Both the position numbers and the translations under genes were made by a program. From Neoceratodus forsteri (lineage: Eukaryota > Chordata > Ceratodontiformes > Ceratodontidae), in NCBI GenBank assembly GCA_016271365.2, contig CM057456.1:889262001-889326000 (forward strand): a stretch of 64,000 nt of DNA. The letters are read 5' to 3'. This document shows, piece by piece, positions 11,396-22,828 of this stretch (the first letter of the stretch is position 1; each line of letters opens with the position of its first letter). The notes beneath the pieces are model-generated. The model ran no database searches. It was not told where the DNA came from and saw nothing but the letters and a program-made list of their open reading frames with translations.

Positions 11396-11690
11396 CCATA
11401 CTATGGCAGTATACACTCATGTGAAGCCTCCTGACAAAGGGGTAGCATTGCCCCAAAGCACCGAGGCTGGATAGGATTGTGTTTTGCCTGTAATCATATG
11501 AGTGTATACATTTCTATTGCTTACAATAGTACGTACTTTTATTATTTTAATTTTGTAAAATAAAATTACTCTCTCTGAATTTTTACTGGAGTCTGGAGTG
11601 CTGGTTTATCTAATTTTGCACCATTTGAATTTTTTTCCAGCACCCTCTGTATCTGGAGTGCAGTCAGCTTTTTGTAGATTGGAAGAGGTG
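11396..11690 (+). mobile_element. Probable Penelope-like terminal fragment with degenerate hammerhead-like fold
   Basis: This block separates the CR1 endonuclease from its RT. It contains GCCTC (11,426-11,430), CTGACAAA, a GGGG/CCCC hairpin with loop TAGCATTG (11,439-11,454), AAAGCACC, then GAGGC (11,463-11,467), so GCCTC and GAGGC pair around the core. An outer inverted pair, GTATACACTCAT (11,409-11,420) and ATGAGTGTATAC (11,498-11,509), encloses it. The order of stem, CTGAnGA-like core, stem II, GAAA-like core and stem resembles hammerhead ribozymes known from Penelope-like retroelements, but both cores are mutated. CTGGAGTGC occurs twice downstream (about 11,595 and 11,655). The family assignment is inference. 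Confidence 0.45.
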
Positions 11691-11756
11691 GACACCAGCT
11701 CATTTATGGTGGATAGAGTCTTGGAGGAATGAGGGAAAGTAAAGACAGACAAGGCA

Positions 11757-13185
11757 ATGGGGCCAGACGGGATTCACCCTAGAGTATTGAAGGAACTCAG
11801 GGAAGTCCTAGTGGGACCACTGACGACACTTTTCAACCAATCACTAGAGATGGGGTGGTACCTGGGGACTGGAGGAGGGCAAAGGTGGTCCCCCTGCACA
11901 AGAGTGAAAGTAGGGAGGAGTCAGAAAATTATAGATCTGTAATCCTGACCTCAGTGGTGGGGAAGCTGATGGAGTCCCTGCTTAAGGAGAGGGTAGTGAA
12001 GTTCCTAGAGTCAAGCAGTGCAAAAAACCCAAGGCAGCATGGATTCACTGAGGGACGGTCCTGTCAGACTAATCTTATCGATTTCTCTGTCTGGGTGACC
12101 AGGGTGGTAGATCAGGGAGGGGCAGTGGATGTGGCCTACCTGGATTTCAGCAAGGTCTTTGAAACCGTTCCGCATAGAAGGTTGTTTAACAAATTGGGGA
12201 ATCTGGATGTTGGCTCTGAAGTGGTAAAATTAATTGGAAACTGGCTAAGAAGCAAAACCCAGAGGGTGGTAGTAAATGGTATACAATCCAAAGAAGGGGA
12301 GGTGACCAGTGGGGTGCCACAGGGACTGGTGCTGGGTCCAGTCTTATTCGATGTCTTCATAATTGACATTGCAGAGGGACTGGAGGGGAGAGTATGCCTA
12401 TTCACAGATGACACCAAGATCTGCAACAGAGTCGACACACAAAAGGGGCTAGATAAAATGAGAAATGACCTAAGACTATTTGTGGAATGGTCAAGGGTTT
12501 GGCAGTTGGGTTTCAACGCTAAGAAGTGCAAGATTATGCACCTGGGACAAAGAAACCCAAGAGAGAAATACAGGATTGGGGGCAGGTTCTAGCCACCACA
12601 AGTCAGGAGAGAGACCTGGGAGTTATCATATCCTATGACCTGAAGTCATCCAAACAATGTGAAAAAGCAGTGGGGAAAGCAAACAGAATGTTGGGGTGCA
12701 TAGGAAGGGGCATAACCAGTAGCAGGAGCCAAGTGGTGATGCCACTGTGTAGATCACTGGTAAGGCCTCATCTGGAATACTGTATCCAGTTCTGGAGACT
12801 ACATCTCAGGAAGGAGATAGACAGAATGGAAGCAGTCCAGAGAAGAGCAACAAAAATGATACATGCATTGCACCACAAGCCTTATGAGGAAAGACTCATG
12901 GGACTTAACATCTGTTCACTGGAAGAGAGAAGGGAGAGAGGGGATATGATAGAGACTTTCAAATACCTTAGAGGAATAAACAGGGTACAGGAGGGGCGCA
13001 TATTTCAGAGAAGAAAGTGCACAAGGACAAGGGGACATAACATGAGGCTGGAGGGAGGGAGGGAGGCTTGGGGGAATGCTAGGAAGTATTTTTTTCACAG
13101 AGAGGGTGGTGGATCCATGGAACAGCCTACCAGCAGAGGTGGTGGAAGCAAAAACAGTATGGGGATTCAAAAGTGTATGGGATAA
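11757..13185 (+). pseudogene. CR1 reverse transcriptase (C-terminal two thirds of ORF2)
   Basis: GPDGIHPRVLKELRE opens the RT. A frameshift near 11,870 moves to DWRRAKVVPLHKSES and the VAYLDFSKVFETVPH block (about 12,135). GVPQGLVLGPVLF lies near 12,313, and the catalytic YADD position reads FTDD (LFTDDTKICN, about 12,397), an Ala-to-Thr change. A second frameshift near 12,580 leads to LGVIISYDLK, GCIGRGITS, VRPHLEYCIQFW, the QRRATKMI thumb block and a C-terminus with TRTRGHNMRL. The last frame change precedes the normal end. It is the most complete RT of the first CR1 copy but is inactive. Confidence 0.85.
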
Positions 13186-13344
13186 GCATAAAGGCACCCT
13201 GCTGTGCAGTAGAATGGGGAAACAGCAGTCCAGATATGGGTAGGGATTGCCAAACCAAGTAGGGAAATGGGCAGACTAGCTGGACCAGTTGGTCCTTGTC
13301 TGCTATCATATTCTATGTCTCTATGTTTCTATGTAAAATGCAGG

Positions 13345-14900
13345 CTTCAGCATCTGGATCCCAATTAAACTCTGGGACCTGATAGAGTACATCCCAGAGT
13401 GTTGAAAGAACATGTGGCAGAGCTGGCAGACCCAGTGACAATGATTTTTCACACATCACTGAAAAATGGGCAGGTTGTCAACAGTTGGAGAGAGGCCACC
13501 GTTATACCCATTTTTATAAAGGATTGTAGGGAGGACTGTGGGAATTACAGACTGGTTAGTTTGACATCGATGCTGGGGAAAGTTCTGGAAAAGGTACTAA
13601 AGGATGAGATTGAGGATCATCTTAGTAGAATGGATGGGCAGCACAGGGCACAGCATGAGTTTACCATGGACAGGTCTTGCCTGACAAATTTACTACAGCT
13701 CTATGATGGAGTTAGCAGGGCACTGGATCAGGGATTCCCAGTTGACATTATATATTTGAATTTCAGCAAGGCATTTGGTAAGGTGCTGCACAGGAAATTG
13801 GTTGAGGTCCTACATGAACTGAAGTTACCTCCAAGCATTGTGTGTTGGATTAAATCATGACTTAGTAATAGGAGGCAACATGTGAGTCTAAGGGGAAATA
13901 AGTCGGAGTGGGCAGATCTGATGAGTAGTGTGCCATAGGGATCAGTGCTGGGACCGTGCCTCTTTAATATTTATATAGATCAATGAATTGTGGAGAGAGA
14001 GTTTGGCTGTCCAAGTTTGCAGACAACACAAAACTAGGGTCAGTGGTACACAGTAGTTCTGAGGATATTATTAAATTGCAGGGGGAGTTAGCAAGGTTAG
14101 ACCAATGGGCTGCTAAAGTTAAATTAGTTTTTAATTTAGAGAAATTTCCTATTATGCATATAGGAAAGGCAAATATCAGGGCAAAATATTCTCTAATTGA
14201 GCATATACTAAGAGAGACATTTGAGGAAAAAGATCTTGGAGTGTTAATAACTGATGACCTTAAGCTCAGTAAAAACTGTCAGGCTAAGAGGGCTAGGGGA
14301 GTGCGTGGATGTATTAGAAGGCACATTGAAAGCAGTGATAGGAGAGTGCTGATGCCACTGTATACATCATTGGTGAGGTTGCACTTAGTCTATTGTGCAC
14401 AGTTTACATCACCCAGTGCCAAAACAGACATTTTACTCCTGGAGTGGGTCCAGCATAAGGCCACCAAGATGGCAAGGAAAGTGAAAACTTTAAGTTATAG
14501 TGAAAGACTGTAATCATTAGGTCTATACTCTTTGGAATACAGAAGGTTGAGAGAGGATATGTGTTTGATATTTGGAGCCTTTATAAATAATGATTTGTGG
14601 GATTGTCTTGGACTTGAAATTAAGGGCAGTAGGCATAACACGAGATCTCACATACTTCAGCTCAAAGGGGAGACATATCACACCAAAAAAAGAGCAGCAT
14701 GGTTCAGCCAAAGAGTGGTGAGTGTATGGAACAGGCTCCCCTTGGAAGCTGTGGAGAGTAAAAACATGAATAAATTCAAGAATAGGTTAGATGATTATTG
14801 TAAGATGAATAATGTAAATGGATATTCCCCCTGAGTATTAGGGTGAGCTGCATATGGGCATATGGTCTATTTGGCTAGGAATCCTATGAATACTCCTTTA
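13345..14900 (+). pseudogene. CR1-like reverse transcriptase, second subfamily
   Basis: The copy begins at the RT with HVAELADPVTMIF, then WREATVIPIF, GNYRLVSLTSMLGKVLEKV, IIYLNFSKAFGKVLH (about 13,750) and a stop at 13,858. The GVPQG-equivalent region (13,922-13,965) holds a TAG. The catalytic block reads KFADNTKLGS (FADD to FADN) near 14,015. The later frame gives KDLGVLITDDLKL, GCIRRHIESS, and the final frame (14,532-14,834) ends with TKKRAAWFSQRVVSVWNRLP and a stop. It starts ten bases after the end of the previous CR1 and uses a different, AT-richer codon mix. The short-repeat CR1 tail is not evident. It may belong to the same subfamily as the fragment at 1.9-3.95 kb. Confidence 0.75.
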
Positions 14901-15080
14901 ACCCACTTTTCTGACTTTGTGCCCTGATTATGATTTCAGAAAATGGTACCACTATAGGGTATGCCCTTCCCCCTGAGATGCATAGCTATAGCAATGTGTA
15001 CCATAGCTATTTTGCTTTTACCATGAAAATCGCCTCATTCACAAACTACATTATTTTATTTGTAGTAAAAAATCACATAC

Positions 15081-15185
15081 CAGTGCCAGAATGTTGGAGA
15101 AGAGATCATGCCTCCTGGCCACCTTCAGCCTCTTCAGCAGCTCCTCTGGTACTATCACTGACCTCTCCAGCTGATTGAGGGACAG
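15081..15185 (-). CDS. Possible host-gene coding exon (35 codons)
   Basis: On the minus strand an acceptor-like tract ending TTCTCTATTGGCAG precedes a 105-base segment, which is followed by the donor-like GTATGTGA (plus-strand 15,074-15,080). The segment is open for 35 codons in phase 0, beginning LSLNQLERSVIVPEELLKRL and continuing with a basic, helical stretch ending in LFSNILAL. Its GC content is above that of the flanks, and it matches none of the transposon proteins elsewhere in the window. I do not recognise the protein. It could be an exon of a gene whose introns hold the surrounding repeats, or an unrecognised transposon exon. No partner exon on the minus strand is identified with confidence. 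Confidence 0.45.
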
Positions 15186-15192
15186 CTGCCAA

Positions 15193-15300
15193 TAGAGAAA
15201 AATGTATTTATTTAGAATTTTGGTAACCAGGAAAGGCATACTGAGCCGAGGCTCAATTCCAGGTGTGATCCGGGGAAGGGGTGAAGGCAGCACAGACAGG
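15193..15300 (-). repeat. LINE/SINE 3'-tail fragment
   Basis: TTTATTTAGAATTTTGG, then CCAGGAAAGGCATACTGAGC and GAGGCTCAATTCCAGGTGTG, match in order the segments at 33,890-33,950 and 43,036-43,110. On the minus strand each reads a GAGCCT/GAGCTT segment, CCTGG or CCGGTCACC, then an AAATAAA-like end. This looks like a shared 3' tail of a retroposon family. Confidence 0.6.
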
Positions 15301-15600
15301 AAAACCGATAAAAACCATCAAAAGTGAAATTATACAGAAGACATTGGCAGTCAAGCAGGTGGAAATAAGTGGGGATTTCCCGCTTGACCTCCTAGCAACA
15401 ACATGAAATCTTGCTTTGAAAAAAGAACAGTACATAGGTACTTTACATGGCTGCAAAAACAAAAATGTGCAAGAATGCATGAGAAAATATGACCTCATAG
15501 ATTACAGATCAGGCTGGAGGCCAAACAAACAGGAGGACTGGCGAGGGGAGGCAAGAAGTTCAAGGGAAGGAAGAAAAGAAGTATAATGTTTATTGTTTGA
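15301..15600. other. No gene seen
   Basis: The first bases may continue the repeat tail (AAATTATACA is shared with the copy near 43,130). The remainder has no recognised motif. Confidence 0.4.
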
Positions 15601-16343
15601 TTATAGTAGATTTTTATCAGGAATTACATAAGTGTGTGTACCATGCAAAATCATTTTACACAGAATAACAACTAGCATGACATTTAGAAGTTAATTAAAA
15701 ATACATAATTACAATAATTATTAATAATTATCATTTAAATACAATAGAATTGCAAAGGGCTAGGTCAGCTAAGCAACAGAGATACAAATTGTTTGAGAAT
15801 CAATGTCATTAGTATTTATTGTACACTGTCATCTCTTAGTAATGGCTTTGAGAAATGTAGCAATTCTCTGCAAATGATATGGTTCCCCAAATTGAGGAGG
15901 AATAACACAGTGTCTTCAGGTATCAAAACCAAAGAAGTCAAGTCAGTAACGAATAACTTATATCTTACAGTTTCTAAACATCTATTATTTAGAGTCCAGG
16001 GAAAAGTCAGATTCTGCCCACCAAAAATAATTACCTTTGATTTCTCAGTGTAAACTACTAGTTTTACAGTACATTATCTAAAAGAGATTGAAGCTTAGCT
16101 AACCACTGCTGAAATCCTGTTCTGGTTAGGGAAAAAACTGATAATGTCATTGGCATGTGTTGACATACCACTTTTCCCCATACTTGACAGGGATATATTG
16201 TCATTTTGTTCATATCAAATATAGATTAAATAAAAGTGGTGCTCAGATACTGTACATGTAGATTCCTTTATTGGATGCAGACAGTTTGGATATGTGGTCT
16301 GTCGGCCTGCATTTTATTCTAGATCAGGTTCTTAAATAACATT
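15600..16343 (-). pseudogene. LINE reverse transcriptase, C-terminal half (interrupted by L1)
   Basis: Minus-strand reading from 16,343 downward gives a degraded catalytic block (THANDIISF, in the position of a YADD motif), then VYTEKSKVIIFGG and FPWTLNNRCLETV, the segment that follows the active site in APE-type LINEs. It continues to about 15,800 with further breaks. Its upstream half lies on the far side of the inserted L1, at 22,845-24,650, and the two parts join at the duplicated GAAAATAAATATGCAG site. The clade is not assigned. Confidence 0.6.
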
Positions 16344-16359
16344 GAAAATAAATATGCAG
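16344..16359. repeat. Target-site duplication, left copy (L1)
   Basis: GAAAATAAATATGCAG here is repeated with one mismatch as GAAAATTAATATGCAG at 22,829-22,844, immediately after the poly(A) tail of the enclosed L1. Confidence 0.9.
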
Positions 16360-16460
16360 ACTTCCGGTGACATCACGGAGCCGCTACAAGCCTAATCCGT
16401 GAAGCTCCTCGCCAGGCAGACTCAATAACCCCCTAAAACCCGATCATAAATGCTTCAAAG

Positions 16461-17339
16461 ATGTCAAAAGGCACAGGGGGATCACTTCAGACTACAAACA
16501 GAGGCAAAAATCGGCAAGAGCCAAAGATGAACAACAAGGATGCAGCCAGATTGAAGCCGGGCCCACCGAGTAGATCATCCTCACCACCAGGCCTACAAAC
16601 CCCTGATTATGACACAGATGGGGAAAACAAGCTTTTGTCATGCTCAAGATTTGAGAGGCTATTGCTTGAGATAACTGAATCCAGAAAATAAACTAAACAA
16701 GAGTTTCGGGCCATGCAGACCCAATTAACTGCTTTTGAGAATCGTATAGGCCAAATAGAGGAGAGGCTTTCAGATACGGAAGATACTACTATGCAGATGG
16801 CAAAGATAATCCAGACCCTGGTGCAACATACAGAGGACCTGCAGGCTAAATGTCTCGATTTGGAGGGTTGCTCGCGACGAGACAACCTGCACTTATATGG
16901 CCTGCCAGAGAATATGGAAATAGCTCCCATGACTGCCTTTTTGGAAAACCTGCTGAAGGATATACTCGACCTGACGCCCACCATGGCCTTCCATATCGAA
17001 CGAGCGCACAGATCACTTCAGGCAAAACCAACAGACCCAGCTTCTCACCCGCGATCCATCGTATTTAAATTGAGCTCTTATAGTGCCAAAGAGGAAATAC
17101 TGAGGCGTGCATGGTCCAAAAAAGAGCTCAAATACCTTACCCATAGACTTTACTTAGATCATGATTACCCCCACAAAATACAAATGCAAAGGGTCAAGTG
17201 CCTACCCATCTTAAGAACCTTAAGAGAAAAGTCAATCTGCTTCCACACGCCCTACCCTTCATGTCTGAGAGTGTTCTGGGAGGAGGGGGTGAAGATCTAC
17301 ACCACTGCAGAGGAAGCCATAGAAGCCCTGAAGGAATGA
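16461..17339 (+). pseudogene. L1 ORF1 protein (one nonsense codon)
   Basis: The frame is open from ATG 16,461 to TGA 17,339 (292 codons) apart from one TAA at 16,689-16,691, codon 77. The N-terminal 75 residues are basic and Pro/Ser-rich. A coiled coil follows the stop (ENRIGQIEERLSDTEDTT, about residues 90-125). The RRM-type domain begins with GCSRRDNLHLYGLPE (about residue 136), and the C-terminal domain contains the HIERAHRSL motif and a REKSICF segment. This order (coiled coil, RRM, CTD) is that of L1 ORF1 proteins, which bind the element RNA as trimers. The single in-frame stop is the only lesion, so loss of function appears recent or the stop is a private mutation. Confidence 0.85.
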
Positions 17340-18680
17340 AACATTTCAGTCAAGGAGAGGGGGAACCAAGAATCCGGGAATCAGGGGCTCTCTAGACAGC
17401 GCACAATCAACAGGAAGACCGGGGGAACCAGAAATGAAGCCCACACAGCAGTGATGCACAGTATCCAAAAGATCCTTGAGAGGAAGGCATCCTGAAATGA
17501 TTCCTTAACTTGAAGGTAGAAGAGAAAGGGCTTGTTAAGTAAGCTAGAGGGCGGATTTGCTACTTATTCCGATCTGGACTGGGACATTTCTCCTTTCGCT
17601 GCGTTGCAGGATGAGTACATTTATTTAACATAAACAACACGCGAGAGCACCTAAGTGCATTGAGACTGTTTTGCTCTGTGTTTACTCTCCCCCATATCGT
17701 ATACATGCAGGAGACTTCAAACGGGGGACTTGTTTTGGGGAGGGGGGATGGAACTGATTCTTCACGTCGATACTAAATGGATGGCGTGATTCGGGTAATG
17801 AGCAGGGCATTGCAGGCTACGAGTAATATTTTAAGCCCTGTAAGATAGTCAACACATAATAGCCAAAGCCACTTGGGGATTTCAAAAAGGAGAGGCTGCA
17901 GCTAGATTGCTCAGAGGGATTTTAACGAGGAGAATGTAAAATGGAAATGTTTAGCAGAATTCATATTCCCTACCTCTCCCATCTCCTTTTTCTCCTCCCC
18001 TCTTGTCCCTCCCTCTTCCCCTTATGCTGCCCCCTCCTCCCCCTTTCTCTCTTTCCATACCCCCCCACTGTAATGGGCTGACTTAAGATAACTCAGATAA
18101 GTAGTAGACATTCCAACCTTGCCACCTGAATCACTGCACAGAGTGGTTTGGGACACCAAGCCTAGGAAAGCGAATGCCTGCTTGCTGCAATGGGGCTTGA
18201 GAGAAGGGCTTCATCTAGAAATGATGGCTGAAAAGCCTCTGTAGTACAGCAAAAGGATAAAATTAATTACTGCAAGTCAGCCTGGCACGGGGCATACTAT
18301 GGCACTAGAAACCCATAGTAGAATACTTTGTACAGGAGCCCTATGTTAACGAGGCTGTAGAGGGGTTCCCCTAGAAACGGAGGGTTATGAAATCCTCCTC
18401 ATTCTCCGAGTTATAGGAGTACAAAGGGGCTTGTTAGGTACTTAGCCCCCAACCTTGGAAGTACAACTGTTCAAGTTATTTTTAATGATTACTCAGTTGT
18501 TTCATGTTAAGTTTGAGTGTTTTGTTAATTATGGCACTGCATGACGATTGAGAATAGTAGGCTCTAAAGAAAATTGGGGGGCATTAAAAGGCCTAAAGAA
18601 AATGAGGTTACCACCATGGGTGAAAAGCCACAGCCTGAGGTGTGGCATAACCTAGAACCACACAACCAGATATAAATATG
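17340..18680 (+). other. Long L1 inter-ORF region with a polypyrimidine tract
   Basis: No open frame with a known motif lies between the two L1 ORFs over about 1.3 kb. At 17,970-18,070 there is a roughly 100-base C/T-rich tract (CCTCTCCCATCTCCTTTTTC and similar) ending in CCCCCCCACTG. The remainder is mixed sequence with many stops. I see no inserted element with clear ends, so this may be native to the element. Confidence 0.55.
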
Positions 18681-21600
18681 GCGCACAACTATACTATTTG
18701 CACTTACTGTATAACATGCATGGTATTACAAATCCTGTTAAAAGAACAAAGATTCTCCAGTTAATGAGGTGACAAGGGGTGAATATCCTATTGTTATAAG
18801 AGACATATCTCTCGCAGAACGAAAATAAAAAATTTGAGAAGCTCTTCTCCCAGGTGGTAGCCTCGTCATACAAGCGGGGTAGGCACAGGGGTACAGCTGT
18901 ATTGATAAAACAAGGCACTCCCTTTGAGATTAAAGATAAAGTAATAGATAAAGAGGGAAGGTTTGTATTCCTCAAGGGCCACTTGGAGGGGCAGCAGATT
19001 ACACTTTCCTCAGTATATGTTCCCCCTGCGCCGGAATTTCCCGTATATCGAAACCTCCTTACTCAGCTTGCAGGTTGGGCGGAGGGCAGACTGATATGTG
19101 GTGGGGATTTTAATCTGGATATTACCGGGGGGGGAGGTTGCCCCACCCAGGACTGAACAAATAAACTGAGCAGAAAGGTCCAGAGATTGCTGCAGGAGTT
19201 GGGCTATGAGGATATCTGGAGGCACACATGTGGTCAGGGGCGTAGGCATACTTTTTACTCCCAGGCGCATGATTCTTATTCCTGCTTGGATTTGCTGGTG
19301 ATGCAGAAAGAGTGTTTAAGCACTATCCAGCAGGCATGGCAGGGGAACTTTGTTCTCTCAGATCACGCACCTATTTTTTGTAAAATACAGTCACAAACAT
19401 TTCGCAAGAGAATATTTTGGAGACTTAATTTATCACTGCTCAGAGACAAGGAGACGCAGGAAACGATCAATAATACTGTAGCCCAGGCATTGGTAGACAA
19501 TAATACTCAAGAAACCACTGTTGCCACACTCTGGGATACAGTTAAAGCAATAGTGAGGGGGAAAATGATTGCAATTTCCTCACATAAGAAAAAACAGGGA
19601 GAAGAAAAGAGACTCTCTCTGGAAGCTAAAATAGGGGCTTTAGAAGAAATGCAAACAATGAAACAATGTAAGGCTCGATCTTGAGAACTCGCTTCTCTTA
19701 AGAGCCAGCTGAACGTTATCTTAGACTATGCCGTAGAAGAGAAGTTAATGTACCTCCGGCATAGATACTATGATGGGGGCCCTAGGTTTACGAGATTGGT
19801 AGTAAACCAATTGATCGCCCAAAAAGCAAAATCTACCATCATAAAAGTCAAACACCCAGCTACAAATGAATTTAAAAATAAGATACATACAATTTCAGAG
19901 GCATTCCATTACTATTACTCTACACTCTACTCAGAAGAAAATAGCCCCTCTGAAGAAAAGATTAGGGAATTCCTGGTGCCCTTACAGCTTCCTGTCCTGT
20001 GATGGGGACAAGGGGACTGACTGATGGCCCCAATAACAAATAAAGAGGTGGCATCTGTGATTGGGAACTTAAAAACAGGCAAGTGTCCAGGCTCCGATGG
20101 GTTGCCCGGGGAATTCTATAAGACCTTCTCTAAAGCACTAACTCCCATACTGGTAAGAGTGTTCTTCTTTGTGACCTCACTGGAGGGAGAGATTCCCCCT
20201 TCCTGGAATGAGGCAATAGTTTCAATTATACCCAAGGAAGGAAAAGACCAAACATACTGCTCTTCATACTGCCCCACATATCTATTTTAAACACGGACTG
20301 CAAAATATTGGCCTCTATATTTGCCAGGTGTTTGGTTCAATACGCCCCGGCCACAATAAATATGGACCAGTGTGGTTTTATCCCAGGACGACAAGCCCAG
20401 GATAATGTAAGGCACATGGTGTACATTATCAAACATATTTGCACACAGAAAACCCCAGCAATCCTGTTAAGGCTAGATGCGGAAAAAGCCTTTGGCAAGG
20501 TGTCATGGAAATACTTGTGAGAGGTAATGCTAAAATTTAAATTCCCAATTTGATTTATAGACACCATTTTCAAATTTTACAACAATCCCACTGGATATGT
20601 ACTAACAAATGGCCACTGGCCACATATCAGAAAAGTTTCTCCTACACAGAGGGACTAGGCAAGGTTGCCCCCTCTCCCCACTATTATTTGCCTACTACAT
20701 AGAGCCTTTGGCCCAGTGCTTGCGACAGGCCCCGGACGTGGAGGGAGTGATGGTGGGGGGGGGATGGAGCAGAAACTGGCCTTGTTTGCAGATGACATTT
20801 TACTTTACATGTCTAATCCGGAGACGTCGCTAGAGGCACTCTTTAGAAAGATTCAACAATTTTCTAAATTATCTGGATTCACGCTTAACATGAGTAAGTC
20901 TGAGGCCTTATCATTTAACTATAAACCAACACGTTCATTTAAAAAGCAGTACCCAGTTAAGTGGGATAACGAAAGTATAAGGTACCTAGAAATCCAAATC
21001 CCCAAGAACTCAGACAAATTGTTTACCCAAAATTATGACCCCTTGATCACTAAGGTAAAACAGGACCTGAGGAGATGGTTATTACTCCCATCTTCATTTT
21101 ATACCAGGAACTTATCATTAAAGATCAATGCGCTCCCAAGATTTCTTTATTTGTTCCAGTGTGTGCCGTGTGCCCTTGCCCCCAAGAAACTTTTATCCTG
21201 GCAAAAACTGCTAAATGGATATATTTGGGACCATAAAAGACCTAGGGTTGGCTTTTTGAAGCTAACTCTCCCTAAGGACCTGGGTGGGGTGGCACTCCCC
21301 TCACTCTGAAATTATTGGACTGCCACTCAGATGCGACTGGCATTAATGTGGGGCAACAAATCCTACCAGGCTAGATGGAAGTAGATGGATCTGGCAAGAT
21401 CTACTGCAGTTCCTCTCCCAGCCTGCCTAGTCTCCCCTCCACATCTCAGGGAAACCTTCCAGGCAGTCCCTCAGGTGACAGCGGCCATCCTTAGAGGATG
21501 TCAAATGGGAACAAAACACAAGATGGACCAACAATACTGCTGGAAGTATAAGTGGTTTATCCTAAACCAGGCATTTAATAACCAATGGTACAAAAACCAA

Positions 21601-22438
21601 GCAAAAAAAAGGGCTTGAACCCCATGGCAACTACTACGAGGGAATGACATACTGAGTTTTGAAGAAGCCCAGAGAAAATATGGGTGGTCTGAAAAAGATA
21701 GGTTATTTTACTACCAAATAAAAGACTATATTTCCACGCAGATTAGACATAATGAAAAGAGCACTAGATGGATAGAAGACAATACCCCTTTTAAACAAAA
21801 ATGGTCCTCGCTTTATGGCGAAAGGGCGATAACAATAATATATAAATCCCTTGTACAATGTGTGACACATGCAATAGTCCCAACTCAAACAAAATGGGAA
21901 CAAGAATTAGATCAGATAATATCTACTGGGGAACGGAGCAAGATATGGAAGGGCACTTGGGCGACCACCTCCTCTTCTATCTGGAGAGAATTTGTTTGGA
22001 AGGTAAGGGTGAGATTATTCCTAGTCCCCTCTGTTATGGCTTTAAGAAACCCGAGAAACTCCTCTCAGTGTTGGAGGGAATGTGGTGAACCAAGGGCCTC
22101 ACAAAAAACATATCTTTCTAGATTGCCAAAAGATATCAGGCTTTTGGCAACAAGTAATAGGCCATATAAAAGGGAAATTAGATATACAGTGCACACTTGA
22201 GGGTTCTAACTTGGTACTGGGAATCCCGCCGGTGGAGGTTAGAGATAAAGCCAAAATATATTTATGGTCAATACTATTAGGCTCCTCCTATAAGTACATA
22301 ACTAAAAAATGGCTGCAAACAGCTGCCTCACAAATTTCAGAATGGAAAGCAGTAATTTTAACTCTTCAACACAATGAACAGATCTCCTTGGGGCTTCAGG
22401 ATTGTATGGAGACTTACACAACAAGGTGTACCAGATGA
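18680..22438 (+). pseudogene. L1 ORF2: endonuclease and reverse transcriptase
   Basis: The endonuclease begins near 18,722 with GITNPVKRTKILQLMR, then NILLL-stop-ETYLS, SSYKRGRHRGTAVLI and SVYVPPAPEFPVY. ICGGDFNLDI (GDFN at 19,103-19,114) and LSDHAPIF (about 19,358) complete it. The RT includes KTGKCPGSDGLPGEFYKTF (about 20,080), [50 protein letters not shown] and [11 protein letters not shown], with FADD at 20,785-20,796. The C-terminus with HIFLDCQKISGFWQQVIGHI ends at 22,438. More than eight stops or frame changes interrupt it. All motifs are L1-clade in form ([26 protein letters not shown]). Confidence 0.85.
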
Positions 22439-22803
22439 GAGCTTTATCAAGAGCAAGTGAACTAACACAGCTGAAATAAGGTAGTAAAAAGAGGTTGGGG
22501 TTAAGAAAATGGAGAATAAACAGAAGAAAAACAAATTATTGTAAAGGCCTTGATTAAAAGAAAGGGGGGGGGATTGCCTATCAGAGAGCATATGTATAAA
22601 TATTTCCTCCTTGCATATTAAATGTGATGTAATTTGAAAGTAGGGTGTAATAGTAAATAAGGGAATTGAAATTAATGTCTATAAGTAACTGTCTTGCAAC
22701 AGATGCCAGAGTTATGATGTTTAAGTTAAGTTTTTTATGGAATTTGATGGATTCAAGTATGTGCACATTTATGTATAAATATGTCAGTTAAAAGATGTGA
22801 TGA

Positions 22804-22828
22804 AATAAAGGAAGTATAAAAAAAAAAA
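22804..22828 (+). promoter_or_regulatory. Poly(A) signal and tail of the L1
   Basis: AATAAA at 22,804-22,809 is followed after 8 bases by an A-run to 22,828 and then directly by the right target-site duplication. Confidence 0.85.

Larger units (their letters stand above)
11038..13335 (+). mobile_element. 5'-truncated CR1 LINE with internal insertion
   Basis: The copy starts inside the endonuclease directly after the A-rich tail of the preceding LINE, has a non-CR1 block at about 11,396-11,690, resumes with the RT, and ends with ATTCTATGTCTCTATGTTTCTATGT at 13,310-13,335. That is the short-repeat (ATTCTATG-like) 3' end typical of CR1. It is similar in protein sequence to the CR1 copies at 27.4-31.5 kb (plus) and 46.3-48.2 kb (minus). 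Confidence 0.85.
16360..22828 (+). mobile_element. Full-length L1-type LINE insertion
   Basis: The element is 6,469 bases long. It starts ACTTCCGGTGACATCACGG, carries ORF1 (16,461-17,339), a long inter-ORF region, ORF2 (about 18,680-22,438), a short 3' UTR with AATAAA at 22,804-22,809 and an A-rich tail at 22,818-22,828. A 16-bp target-site duplication with one mismatch flanks it. It interrupts a minus-strand LINE, so it is younger than that element. ORF1 has one stop and ORF2 many, so the copy is no longer active. Confidence 0.9.
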
